This document shows, piece after piece, positions 26,595 through 35,992 of a DNA stretch of 55,711 bases. The translations under genes were made by a program, and so were the position numbers. Numbering within the stretch: position 1 is the first letter of the stretch; each line of letters opens with the position of its first letter. The stretch lies in assembly GCA_029263215.1 (NCBI GenBank), contig JAJCXY010000127.1, positions 1 to 55,711 on the forward strand. The letters are read 5' to 3'. The DNA comes from Acidimicrobiales bacterium. Lineage in GTDB: Bacteria > Actinomycetota > Acidimicrobiia > Acidimicrobiales > Aldehydirespiratoraceae. A model generated the notes under the pieces. That model searched no databases and was not told the DNA's origin. It was given only the letters and a program-made list of their open reading frames with translations.

Positions 26595-29126
26595 TCAGGA
26601 CAGCTCCTTGATCTGGAGGGCGAACTGGCGAGCCCGGTTGCGGCTCTGCTCGAAGTTCGCCCCGAGGCCGAGCAGCAGCAGTCCGGCGGAGGCGAACGGG
26701 ATCCAGCGAGGAAGATCCGCGGCGAGAGTGAGGAGGAAGTCGATACCCACCGCCGCCACCACGAACGCACCGATGATCGTCGGCGCCTGCTTTCGCAGTA
26801 GCGCTCCGAGGGCGACGACGGCGAAGCCAACGACGGGCAGGATGATTGGCCGAGTCCCGGGGTCCTCGCCGAGAGCGGCAGAGAGCGAGGGGCCGAGGGC
26901 GATGGCGGTGGCCGGTCCCCAGGTGACCCATGAACTCGATGCGGGTGTTTCTCGATGCACATACCACCCGAACACCGCAGCGGCTGCTGCCACCGGCGCG
27001 GCGTGGAGTTCGACCAGCTCGATACCAGCGTTGTCGAGTTGCACGATGGTTGCTCCTGCGAGCAGGCCCGCGGCCACCACCACCAGCCACGATCGCTCGG
27101 GGCGAATGGACTGCATCACACTCGCCACCGCGCCGATGATCAGAGCCGACGTGATGAACAGGGCATCGTCGCCGGCGGCCGCGGCGCACATGGCGGCGAC
27201 CATCACCACTGCGCCGGCCAACTCATAGGCACCCTGCACCCGGGGTAGCTCGAGCAGTCGGCCGAGCCGCGAGTCGGCGACTCCGGCCAGGTGAGCGGCG
27301 GCGGGGAGAGGTAGCAGGAGAGCGGCGGCGGTCAACTCGACGGCCAGGGCGATCGTCCCTGCTTCCCAGCCGGCGTTGGCGGCGATAGCGAGCACCATCG
27401 AACTGGCGGTGCCGAACGAGGTTGCGAGGAAGAACGCGGCTCGATCAGATGTGGAGGATGTTGCGGAGTGGAAGGCGAGCGTGCAGAACGCCACGGACAC
27501 CATCGCCAGAGAGATGATGGTGAAGGCCGGTGTGGCCAGAGAGACACCAACCGCGCTGGCGGTGAGAACTGCGCCGGCCAGTAGTGGTTCGTCACGATTG
27601 ATGACAACGGCCACCGAGAAGCAGGTGATGCCGGCTGCGATGAGCAAGGCAAACGCGATCCACATGGGCACGCCGACGATCATCGGAACGGCGATGATCG
27701 ACACGACTCCGATGACCGAACCTGCCACCCACCGGAGATGGGGCCGCGACCGAACCTGGTCGACTGTGGCGAGGCCTACCGCCGCCAGCAGTCCGAGGGA
27801 AACCAATTGGTCGGACAGCCTCCACGGCCCGGAGAACCGTAGGGTTTCGCCGGCCGAGCCGGTCCAGTAGTCGGTGGCCGGTTCGAAGAGAGTCACAAGC
27901 GAGCGGATGAGGTTGACGGCGCTGGGCAGAAGTCCGAAGAGGATCACGGTGCCGGCACCGATCAGGGTGGCACCGTCTCGACCGCGTCGGGTGCTGCGTT
28001 CGGTGAGAGCCAGGACGACCACCGCGGTGAGGGTGGCGGCCAACAGGCCCCAAGCATCGTCGTCGCCTCGTGTCGAGAGGACAACGGGGGTGGTGATGAC
28101 CAGGATTGCCGACTTCGCCATCCAGGCCCTCGTTCGCAGGAGAGGCCCGCTCGGCTCGATCTTGTGGGCGCCGGTGAGGAGGGCACCGATGATCGCGAGC
28201 AACACCAGGATGCCGACTACGTCGTTGGTGGCCAACCCAACCAGAGCGGCGCCGGCCGCGAAGCTCCAGGCGAGATGCTGCAGGCTCGCGGCCAGGATCG
28301 TGCCGAGGCGTCCCGATCGCCGGTCGAGAGGCCCGGTGGCCCACCAGGCGATTCCAAAGCCGACGAGGCTCGAGGCGGCTACGAGAATCTCGCTGCCTTG
28401 CCCGATGGCGAGTAGCGGGAGCGGAACGAGGGCCGCAGCTAGACCCAGAGCCGAGGAGGTTCGAGACGAGGTGAGCGAGCCGAAGCCAGTGAGCAGCACG
28501 GCAACAGCGGCAAGGCCGATGGCCCACGCGGTCAGGGGCGGGGCGTCGGGCACCAAGAGCACCCGTCCCGCGGCGACGTCGGCCACCAACAAGGCGGCCC
28601 AGAACACTGTGACTGCTTCGCCGGTTGCGGTGAGTCCCTTGCGGAACAGGACAGCACCGCTGGCCCCGACGAGCGCCGTCACCCCGATCACCAGGCCGAC
28701 GCGACCGGTGGTGGAGAGATCATCCCAGGACACCACGGCAAACGAGACGACGGCAACGACGAGGGAGAACACCCCGAGCGTGAGCAGGAGATCTCGCACT
28801 GTGAGGTTCGGCGCCCAGCCCTGGGATGGTTCGCGGGCCCCCGGCGGTGGCGGAGGTGGGAGATCGTCGGGGCCGGTGCTTCGGGTACTGCGAAGTTCGA
28901 GCAGGGCCTGGTCGCGCAGGCGGGTGAGATCGGCGATCTGGGCGTGAAGCTGCCAGAACCGGGCGGCCTCGGGGCCGCCGACCAGTACGCCACATGTGGG
29001 GCACCGGACTTCTGTCACGATGGTGCCGCAGTCGGGGCACCAACGCGAAGGATGTGCAGATTGTGGGGGAGGCGGCGGGAGTTTCGATGACGCCGACTGG
29101 GGTGGGCTCTTGCTCTTTTCGGCCAT
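26595..29126 (-). CDS. SCO7613-like polytopic membrane protein with N-terminal zinc ribbon
   Basis: An 843-residue protein. The N-terminus is Pro-rich, then a zinc ribbon with two CxxC pairs (CPDCGTIVTEVRCPTCG) near residues 30-46, a short helix and a second Pro-rich linker. From about residue 110 to the C-terminus there are more than twenty hydrophobic segments, mostly Ala, Val, Leu and Gly. This arrangement matches SCO7613 C-terminal-domain proteins of Actinobacteria, whose function is unknown. The ATG at 29126 is chosen; the frame continues about 700 bases upstream across the divergent thiolase gene without any sensible protein. It converges with the response regulator gene. Confidence 0.8.
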   Translation of the reverse strand: MAEKSKSPPQSASSKLPPPPPQSAHPSRWCPDCGTIVTEVRCPTCGVLVGGPEAARFWQLHAQIADLTRLRDQALLELRSTRSTGPDDLPPPPPPGAREPSQGWAPNLTVRDLLLTLGVFSLVVAVVSFAVVSWDDLSTTGRVGLVIGVTALVGASGAVLFRKGLTATGEAVTVFWAALLVADVAAGRVLLVPDAPPLTAWAIGLAAVAVLLTGFGSLTSSRTSSALGLAAALVPLPLLAIGQGSEILVAASSLVGFGIAWWATGPLDRRSGRLGTILAASLQHLAWSFAAGAALVGLATNDVVGILVLLAIIGALLTGAHKIEPSGPLLRTRAWMAKSAILVITTPVVLSTRGDDDAWGLLAATLTAVVVLALTERSTRRGRDGATLIGAGTVILFGLLPSAVNLIRSLVTLFEPATDYWTGSAGETLRFSGPWRLSDQLVSLGLLAAVGLATVDQVRSRPHLRWVAGSVIGVVSIIAVPMIVGVPMWIAFALLIAAGITCFSVAVVINRDEPLLAGAVLTASAVGVSLATPAFTIISLAMVSVAFCTLAFHSATSSTSDRAAFFLATSFGTASSMVLAIAANAGWEAGTIALAVELTAAALLLPLPAAAHLAGVADSRLGRLLELPRVQGAYELAGAVVMVAAMCAAAAGDDALFITSALIIGAVASVMQSIRPERSWLVVVAAGLLAGATIVQLDNAGIELVELHAAPVAAAAAVFGWYVHRETPASSSWVTWGPATAIALGPSLSAALGEDPGTRPIILPVVGFAVVALGALLRKQAPTIIGAFVVAAVGIDFLLTLAADLPRWIPFASAGLLLLGLGANFEQSRNRARQFALQIKELS

Positions 29127-29261
29127 GACTCCAGTGTGCAGGATGGGGAGGTGTCGCCGCATCAGGCGAATCCCCCAAACTCGACTGGGGTGGCTTCGGC
29201 CCCAGTCGGGTTCGTCCGACGAGAGCACTCCCGGTAGCGTCCGACCTTGAGGTGGAGGCGC

Positions 29262-30437
29262 ATGGGTTTCTTGGGTGAGAGATATGCGATTGCGGGTGTG
29301 GGGGAGACCGACTGGACACGAGAGTCGGGCCGTACTCCGCTCACACTTGCGGTAGAGGCTGCCCAAGATGCACTGGCCGACGCAGGCCTCGTCCCCCAAG
29401 AGGTGGATGGGTTCCTGTCCTACGCGGAGGGCGACTCTGCAGATGGGCTCCACCTGGCCTCGGCGTTGGGGGCCCAACCCAACTACGCGGCGGAAATCGT
29501 TGGCGGCGGATCCTCGGCGGAGTTCCTCGTGGCCACTGCCGCGGCCGCCATCGAAGCTGGATTGTGCTCGACCGTTCTTTGCTACCGGGCCATGAACGGG
29601 AGGTCGGGTCGCCGGTTCGGCACCCAGGAGAGCGATGGTTTCAGCTTCGAGCAGATCTATCCCTTCTCGAGCTTCTTTTCGACCCAGGGGATCACGAGTC
29701 CTGCCCAGCACTACGCCCTGATAGCTCGGCGCCACATGCACGAGTACGGCACTACGACCGAACAGCTCGGGGCCGTGGCGCTCCAGTTCCGTGAGCATGC
29801 CGGCCGCAACCCGCGAGCGATGATGCATGGTCGTCCGCTCACCATGACGGACTATCTCGGCGCTCCACCGATCGTCGATCCGTTCGTTCTTTTCGACTGT
29901 TGTCTGGAGACCGACGGGGCGGCCGCCTGCATCGTGACTTCAGTGGACAGGGCGCGCGACCTGCGCCAAACGCCAGTGAGTGTCCTCGGCGCCGCTACCC
30001 GGTCGGGCGGCTCCAACGTGTACCACTATGGACTTCCGGTCATCACCGAGGCGGCGGGTCATCACCTCGCACCGAGGCTGTTCGAAATGGCGGGTCTTCG
30101 GCCCGGCGATGTCGACGTGGCGGGTATCTACGACTGCTTCACGTTCACCGTGCTGATCCAACTCGAAGACTATGGATTCTGTGAGAAAGGTGAGGGCGGG
30201 GCGTTTGTCGAGGACAATCGACTGTCCCTGGGTGGGGCACTGCCGTGCAACACCGCCGGCGGCCAACTCTCGGAGGCTTACACCCACGGGATGAACAACC
30301 TGATCGAGGTCGTGCGCCAGTTGCGGGGGGACTACGTGGGCACTCACCGTCAGGTGGCCGAAGCCGAGGTCGGGCTCTCCACTGGTTGGGGTGGACCCGA
30401 GGTCGCGTCGGCTCTGCTTCTGGGCGCCAGAGGATGA
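29262..30437 (+). CDS. Thiolase-fold protein of the lipid-transfer (Ltp2-like) type
   Basis: A 391-residue thiolase-superfamily protein. It begins YAIAGVGETDWTRESGRT and has LAVEAAQDALADAGL, as in SCP2-type thiolases. Where a degradative thiolase has its nucleophilic Cys, this protein reads IVGGGSSAEFLVATAA with no Cys, so it is not a standard thiolase. The C-terminal region keeps DCFTFTVLIQLEDYGFC and GGALPCNTAGGQLSEAY. Ltp2-type members are aldolases that split sterol side-chain thioesters together with a DUF35 partner, and a DUF35 gene follows with an ATGA overlap. The role in sterol or other acyl-CoA breakdown is inferred from this. Confidence 0.82.
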   Translation: MGFLGERYAIAGVGETDWTRESGRTPLTLAVEAAQDALADAGLVPQEVDGFLSYAEGDSADGLHLASALGAQPNYAAEIVGGGSSAEFLVATAAAAIEAGLCSTVLCYRAMNGRSGRRFGTQESDGFSFEQIYPFSSFFSTQGITSPAQHYALIARRHMHEYGTTTEQLGAVALQFREHAGRNPRAMMHGRPLTMTDYLGAPPIVDPFVLFDCCLETDGAAACIVTSVDRARDLRQTPVSVLGAATRSGGSNVYHYGLPVITEAAGHHLAPRLFEMAGLRPGDVDVAGIYDCFTFTVLIQLEDYGFCEKGEGGAFVEDNRLSLGGALPCNTAGGQLSEAYTHGMNNLIEVVRQLRGDYVGTHRQVAEAEVGLSTGWGGPEVASALLLGARG

Positions 30438-30853
30438 GCACCATGACCCCGCGGCCCCTCCCGAATCCAGACACCCAGCCGTTCTGGGATGGGTGTGACC
30501 GGCACGAGCTGCGGTTCCAGCGCTGTGATGCCTGCGAAACTTTCCGTTTCTATCCCGGCCCCTTGTGCCCCTCGTGTGGTGCCGCTGACCACCAGTGGCA
30601 GCGGGTGAAAGGCACAGGCGAGATCTACAGCTACGTCGTTGTCCGCCGGGCGATGTCGTCGGGGTTCGCCGCTGAAGTGCCATATGTGGTGGCGCTGGTG
30701 GAACTCGATGAAACGGGCGGGATCCGAATACCGGCTCGCGTCGTGGATTGCCCTGTCGCGGACGTGTTCATCGAGATGGCGGTCGAGGTCGGTTTCGAGG
30801 CGGTGAGTGACGAGATCACTCTTCCCGTATTCACCCCGATCACCCAGGATTGA
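30434..30853 (+). CDS. DUF35 (ChsH2-like) zinc-ribbon/OB-fold protein
   Basis: A 139-residue protein with an N-terminal zinc ribbon, RCDACETFRFYPGPLCPSCG, and a C-terminal OB fold containing GTGEIYSYVVVRRAM and VPYVVALVELDE. DUF35 proteins bind thiolase-fold or hydratase partners and are thought to present CoA thioesters. The ATG overlaps the stop of the upstream thiolase-like gene as ATGA, so the two are almost certainly a complex. Its stop overlaps the convergent methyltransferase gene by 14 bases. Confidence 0.9.
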   Translation: MSTMTPRPLPNPDTQPFWDGCDRHELRFQRCDACETFRFYPGPLCPSCGAADHQWQRVKGTGEIYSYVVVRRAMSSGFAAEVPYVVALVELDETGGIRIPARVVDCPVADVFIEMAVEVGFEAVSDEITLPVFTPITQD

Positions 30854-31625
30854 CCGGCGTTCGAGTCAGCCGGATCACGCAGTTCCAGGTGAGTACCTCG
30901 CGCACACCGGGGATCGAACAGATCGCCCGGAGGCGAGGCCAGTAGCGAGGCTCCACCTGTTCGATGTCGAGGTGAGGATGGTGCCGTACGAGGCGAAGGG
31001 TGGGGCCTATGTGCACGGCGAAGAGGCCTTCGCCGTAGCGGTTCTTGCGGGGTGGGCCGTACCTGCGCTCATAGAGCCGCGAACCCCGGGAGGGTCCGAG
31101 CAGATGCCACGGCGACATCTCATGGCCGCCGTGAGGCGAGTACCAGTTGGTCCAGCTGACGTATCCCCACCCGCCCGGTCGGAGAACGCGGGCGAGTTCG
31201 TCGAAGATGGCGTCGGTGTCGACGGCATGTTCGAGCAGGTTCGAACAGAAGACGCCGTCGAAACAGGCATCGGGAAAGGGCAAAACACCGGCGTCGCCCT
31301 GCAACAATCCGTCGATCGGGGGTGTCGCGTCGCGCAGGGAATCACCGTCTCCGTCGAGCCCGACGACCGTGGCGCCTGAATCGCGCATCGCGGCGGCGAA
31401 CCATCCGGGTCCGCACCCGGCGTCGAGGATGGTCGCGCCGCGAAGGCCGTAGCGCCGGTCGAGGTCGGCTGCCGATTCAGAGGCCAACGCTTGGTAGAAC
31501 GGCGCCGGATCGTCTCGTTCGTTTCGGAACAGACGCCACATCGTCGACAGGCGCGATAGTCCCTTCCCGTTGGGGTGCGGATCGGGGGCTGCCTCCAACT
31601 CGGCAGGTGGTGATGGCGGCGACAT
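30840..31625 (-). CDS. Class I SAM-dependent methyltransferase
   Basis: A 261-residue methyltransferase. Motif I, ATILDAGCGPGWFAAAM, is at about residues 63-79; the acidic residue after strand 2 is in VVGLDGDGDSL; motif II is FDGVFCSNLLEH, followed by VLRPGGWGYVSWTNWYSP. The late PWHLLG and YERRYG segments resemble uncharacterised actinobacterial methyltransferases often placed beside cell-envelope glycosyltransferases, and here an AftD-like gene is divergent 86 bases away. The methyl acceptor is unknown. Confidence 0.85.
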   Translation of the reverse strand: MSPPSPPAELEAAPDPHPNGKGLSRLSTMWRLFRNERDDPAPFYQALASESAADLDRRYGLRGATILDAGCGPGWFAAAMRDSGATVVGLDGDGDSLRDATPPIDGLLQGDAGVLPFPDACFDGVFCSNLLEHAVDTDAIFDELARVLRPGGWGYVSWTNWYSPHGGHEMSPWHLLGPSRGSRLYERRYGPPRKNRYGEGLFAVHIGPTLRLVRHHPHLDIEQVEPRYWPRLRAICSIPGVREVLTWNCVIRLTRTPVNPG

Positions 31626-31711
31626 CGGGTGCCCGAGTGTAGGGCTTGGGAGGCTCGTTCAGCGTAGGCTCACCGCTGTCCAGCGCTGCCACCAACAGGA
31701 GCTCTGCCGCG

Positions 31712-34700
31712 ATGACAGCGAAGCTTCTCAGGAGTCGATGGTCGGGGCCACTGGCGTTGGCGATCACCGCGTATTTCCCCCTGCTCCTCACCCGTCGGGG
31801 TTTGGTGGTTGCCGACACCAAGCAGTACCTCACGCTCGATCCCGGAGGGGTGCTCGCCGGTTCGGCTTCTCTGTGGGACCCCGACTGGGCGCTCGGCACG
31901 GTCACCCACCAGTCGATCGGCTACCTGTGGCCGATGGGCCCCTGGTTCTGGGTATTCGACACGATCGGATTTCCCGACTGGGTCGCTCAGCGCCTGTGGA
32001 TCGGCACCATCTTGTTTCTGGCGGGCCTCGGGTGCACCTTCCTCGGCCGGACTTTCGGGTGGACGCGCTCCGCCTCTCTCGTCGCCGCCTTCGTCTACCT
32101 GCTGTCGCCCTACCCGCTCGCCTATGCGACCCGGATATCGGTACTCGTGCTCCCGTGGGCGGCCCTACCGTGGCTGGTGGCGCTGGGGGTGAGATCGCTG
32201 CGGCGCGAGGGCTGGCGGGAACCGCTTGCGATCGCCCTGATCGGCACGACTGTCGGATCGGTCAACGCGTCGTCGCTGCTGTATGCGGGCCTGGCGGTCG
32301 TGATCTGGTTTCCCTTCGCCGTGTTTGTGTTTCGTGAGGTGTCGATCCGTGCGGCGGTAACCACTGCGCTTCGGATCGGCGTCGCCCTGGTGGCGGCCTG
32401 CCTGTGGTGGGTGGTGGCGCTCCTCGTACAGGGCCAGCACGGTGCCGATGTCCTCCAGTTCAGCGAGACGTTGGATGTCGTAGCTTCGGGATCGCCGGCG
32501 TCGGAGGCGTGGCGCGGGCTCGGGTATTGGATCTTGTACGGCGGCGACCGCACCGACGAGTGGGTCACGGCGGGTGTGGCCTACACCCAGCAACTCTGGG
32601 TCATCGCGGCCAGCTTCGCGGTCGCCGGAGTGTCGGCACTGGCGCTGCTCGTGGCCCGTTGGCGATATCGGGCCTACTTCTTGGCGCTGGCCGTGGTCGG
32701 CCTCGTTCTCACCATCGGATTTCACCCCTACGACGACCCGGGCGGCGTGCTCGGACTGGTCCGCGACGATGTTGCCGACACCGGGTTCGCGCTGGCGCTA
32801 CGAAGTTCCCCCCGTGCGTTACCTCTGTTTCTGCTGGCCACCGCAGGCTCGATTGCGGTAGCGGTCGACGCGATGCCCACCAGGCTCTTGCGCCGAAGGG
32901 CGGGGGTTGCCGTCGTTGGTCTCGCGGCGCTCGGCCTGCCTGCGCTCTGGACCGGGGGATACATCGGCGACGAGCTCGCTCGCGACGAACGGGTCCAGGC
33001 TGATTGGCGGGCTGCGGCCGAGTATCTCGATGCCGGCGACGCGAACTCTCGTGCCATCATCTTGCCCGGTGCTGATTTCTCCGCCCACCGGTGGGGCAAC
33101 ACCATCGACCATGTGTTGCCCGGCCTGACCGACCGGCCCGTGGCCGTGCGCGAACTCGTGGCCTTTGGTCCCGCGGCCTCGGCCGACTTGCTCATCGCCC
33201 TCGATCGGCGCGCTCAGGAGGGTTTGTTCGAACCGGAAGCGGTGGCACCGATCGCCCGCCTTCTGGGAGCGGGCGACGTGATCGTGCAGAGCGACCTTGA
33301 GTATGAGCGCTACCGACTTCCGCGGCCTGATGCGTTCTGGGCCGCGATCGAAGGGGCACCGGGTTTCCAGGAAGCAGTGGAGTTCGGGGCCCCGACGCCC
33401 AATCGGGCCAGCGATGAATTCCCCCTGCTCGACGAGTTGGAGCTCACCATGGCGCCCGACCTGCCGGCGCCACCGCCGGTGGCGGCGCTGTCCATCTCTG
33501 ACCCTCTGGGCGTCATCCGTGTGCGACCTGCCGCGGGGCCCCTGATCGTGGCCGGCGACGGGGAGTCGCTGGTGGACCTGGCGGTCGCAGGGTTGCTCCC
33601 GGCCGATCGGCTGGTGTTGTACGAGGCGACGCTGGACGACGACCAATTGGCCGCGGCAGTTGCTGCTGGGGCCGAGGTGGCATTGACCGACGGCAACCGC
33701 CTCGAGGCCCGGAGATGGAAAACGATTCGCGACAACCGGGGAATGACCGAACAAGCAGGGGGCGACGAGCTGCGACCCGACCAGACAGACGCTCGCCTCA
33801 ACGTGTTCCCCGACGCTCCGGTTGGATCCTTCACCACCGCACGCCTGACCGGCGTCATCGCCACCGCGAGCGCGTACGGGAATCCGATCTCGTACCACTC
33901 CGAGGATCGCGCCGCCCACGCGGTGGACGGCGACACGACGACAGCGTGGCGTACCGGTGCGTTCAGCGATGCGCGAGGTGAAGCGCTCACCCTCGTCTTC
34001 CCGGTGCCGGTCGAGGCTCGATCGGCGACGGTGGTGCAACCGTCGACCCTGGATCCGAACAGGTTCATCAGTGAGCTCGATGTGGCGGTGAACGGTGGGC
34101 CTTTCGAACGACGGGTGCTCGACTCGTCGTCGCTCACCTCGACGGGGCAGGTGCTCGACTTGGGCGTCGCTGAGATCCGGTCGCTGGTTCTGCGCATCTG
34201 GGAGACCAGCGCCGGTCGGCGGCCCGGCTATGGCGGCTTGAGCTCTGTCGGTTTCGCCGAGGTCCGGGTGGGTGAGACGGTGCTGTCCGAAACGATGGTG
34301 ATGGCTCCCCGCTTGTCGGAACGGCTCGATGCTCTCGACGCCGATCTGCCCACCACTGTGCTGATGAGTCGTGAACGAGCAAGGGGTGTGCGTGACGATC
34401 CCGAGAGGCTGTTGCGTCGCGAGTTCAACCTGGCCGCGGCCAACGAATTCGCGATTTCGGGTTCGGCCCGCTTGAACGGGTATGCGCCCGACGCCGTACT
34501 CGACGACGTGCTCGGACTGGAAGCGGCACCCCGGGCCGTGGCATCGGAGCGCTTGGTGGGTGGGGTCGAGCAGCGCGCGTCCGCTGTACTCGACGGCGAC
34601 CCGTCCACCGCCTGGATGCCACCGTTCGGGGAACAGCGCGGTCATTGGATTGAACTCGACCTGGGTGAGCCGACGATCATCGAGCGCATAGAGCTTGATC

Positions 34701-35950
34701 TACGAGCCGACGGTCGTCATTCCGTTCCGACCGTTCTCGAGGTAGAGACGGATGCCGGGATTCAGGAGGTGGCGCTCGACGACGTCGTTGATGTGGTGGG
34801 GATCGACGACGCGTTGGCCCATGTTGTGCTCCCCATCGATCCGGTCACCACGGAATCGCTGCGCCTGACGATTCGCGACGTGAGGGCCATCGAGACGATC
34901 GAGTGGTTCTCGGCGAGCCGGGTCGTGTTGCCGATCGGCATCGCCGAGGTCCGCGTCGGAGGTCACGGAGCAAACCTGGGTGGCCTCGAGCAGCTTTCAT
35001 CCTGTCGCGAGGACCTCATCGAGATCGATGGTCGGCCCGTGTCGGTCCGGCTGGTCCCGACCGACTCCGAGTCGGGCGCAGCTCCCATGGCGATCGAAGC
35101 GTGCGGGCCAACGCTCGCCCTGGCTCCCGGCCCGCATCTCGTCGAGACGGCGGCCGGTCGCCACGGTGGCATCGATGTTGATCTGCTCGTGTTGCGGTCC
35201 ACCGACGCGCGGCGCGATGCAGCGGCGGTCCCGGCGATCGACATCCGGGAGCATGGCCGCGGCGTAGCGGAGGTGGCGTTCAGTGACGCAACCGAGCCTT
35301 TCTGGCTCGTGCTGGGTGAGTCCTACGAGAATGGCTGGAGCGCTCGCATCGTAGACGGACCCGACCTGGGCGGTCCGACGCTTGTGGACGGGTTTGCCAA
35401 CGGCTGGCTCGTCGACCCGGCCCTGGTCGGAACCGGGGCCACGATTGAGCTCGAATGGAGGCCGAACGGCACCGTACGCTTCGGCTTCGTGGTGAGCGTT
35501 CTCGGCATCCTCGCGATCATCGGGCTCGCCCTGCGCAGGCACGACTCTCTTACCGAGGCCCCAGGGCCCGTCCCCGCGCTCGGCCCCCACCCGACCACGG
35601 TGCCGACGTGGAGCGGTCGGATCACGCTGGCGGCAACGGCCGCGATCCTGAGCGCCACGGTGATGTATCTGTGGATCGCAGTCCTCGTGGGCGTGCTCAC
35701 CCTGATCGGATGTTCGCGTGGGATTCGACGCTGGACACTGATCCTTGCCGTGGGTTCAGCCGTGGGCTTGATGGCTGGCTATGTGTTCATCCAGCAGGCC
35801 CGGTTCGGAGCTCCCCACGATGGTGCCTGGCCGTCGCTTTGGCAGCGCGCTCACATCCTTGGCTGGGTAGCACTGGGCGGCGTGATCGGCGAGTTTGTGA
35901 TCGAGGTCGTGCGGAGCCGCGGTCGGTCAGCCCAGCGGGTTGTTCGATAG
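31712..35950 (+). CDS. aftD: AftD-like alpha-(1->3)-arabinofuranosyltransferase
   Basis: A 1412-residue GT-C glycosyltransferase, equal in size to mycobacterial AftD (about 1400), which adds arabinofuranose from decaprenyl-phosphoarabinose to cell-wall arabinan at the outer face of the membrane. The first 450 residues are a multi-pass domain; the GT-C acidic residue is in GLVVADTKQYLTLDP, followed by the characteristic WDPDWALGTVTHQSIGYLWP. The large extracytoplasmic part carries at least two discoidin-like carbohydrate-binding beta-sandwiches, marked by AAHAVDGDTTTAWRTG and ASAVLDGDPSTAWMPP. Three more hydrophobic segments end the protein. AGGAG at 31697-31701 supports the ATG at 31712; an earlier in-frame start at 31646 is weaker. 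TAGGCT at 31665-31670 is a minus-10 candidate. Confidence 0.87.
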   Translation: MTAKLLRSRWSGPLALAITAYFPLLLTRRGLVVADTKQYLTLDPGGVLAGSASLWDPDWALGTVTHQSIGYLWPMGPWFWVFDTIGFPDWVAQRLWIGTILFLAGLGCTFLGRTFGWTRSASLVAAFVYLLSPYPLAYATRISVLVLPWAALPWLVALGVRSLRREGWREPLAIALIGTTVGSVNASSLLYAGLAVVIWFPFAVFVFREVSIRAAVTTALRIGVALVAACLWWVVALLVQGQHGADVLQFSETLDVVASGSPASEAWRGLGYWILYGGDRTDEWVTAGVAYTQQLWVIAASFAVAGVSALALLVARWRYRAYFLALAVVGLVLTIGFHPYDDPGGVLGLVRDDVADTGFALALRSSPRALPLFLLATAGSIAVAVDAMPTRLLRRRAGVAVVGLAALGLPALWTGGYIGDELARDERVQADWRAAAEYLDAGDANSRAIILPGADFSAHRWGNTIDHVLPGLTDRPVAVRELVAFGPAASADLLIALDRRAQEGLFEPEAVAPIARLLGAGDVIVQSDLEYERYRLPRPDAFWAAIEGAPGFQEAVEFGAPTPNRASDEFPLLDELELTMAPDLPAPPPVAALSISDPLGVIRVRPAAGPLIVAGDGESLVDLAVAGLLPADRLVLYEATLDDDQLAAAVAAGAEVALTDGNRLEARRWKTIRDNRGMTEQAGGDELRPDQTDARLNVFPDAPVGSFTTARLTGVIATASAYGNPISYHSEDRAAHAVDGDTTTAWRTGAFSDARGEALTLVFPVPVEARSATVVQPSTLDPNRFISELDVAVNGGPFERRVLDSSSLTSTGQVLDLGVAEIRSLVLRIWETSAGRRPGYGGLSSVGFAEVRVGETVLSETMVMAPRLSERLDALDADLPTTVLMSRERARGVRDDPERLLRREFNLAAANEFAISGSARLNGYAPDAVLDDVLGLEAAPRAVASERLVGGVEQRASAVLDGDPSTAWMPPFGEQRGHWIELDLGEPTIIERIELDLRADGRHSVPTVLEVETDAGIQEVALDDVVDVVGIDDALAHVVLPIDPVTTESLRLTIRDVRAIETIEWFSASRVVLPIGIAEVRVGGHGANLGGLEQLSSCREDLIEIDGRPVSVRLVPTDSESGAAPMAIEACGPTLALAPGPHLVETAAGRHGGIDVDLLVLRSTDARRDAAAVPAIDIREHGRGVAEVAFSDATEPFWLVLGESYENGWSARIVDGPDLGGPTLVDGFANGWLVDPALVGTGATIELEWRPNGTVRFGFVVSVLGILAIIGLALRRHDSLTEAPGPVPALGPHPTTVPTWSGRITLAATAAILSATVMYLWIAVLVGVLTLIGCSRGIRRWTLILAVGSAVGLMAGYVFIQQARFGAPHDGAWPSLWQRAHILGWVALGGVIGEFVIEVVRSRGRSAQRVVR

Positions 35951-35992
35951 ATCTTCCCCAGATCGACGCACGCCCCAGCTGGATGTGGCAAC

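Noticed and set aside
29127..29828. Upstream extension of the 843-residue membrane protein
   Set aside because: It runs through the promoter and coding sequence of the divergent thiolase-like gene.
32819..34645. 608-codon minus-strand frame inside the AftD-like gene
   Set aside because: Antisense shadow; the plus strand carries the clear AftD pattern.
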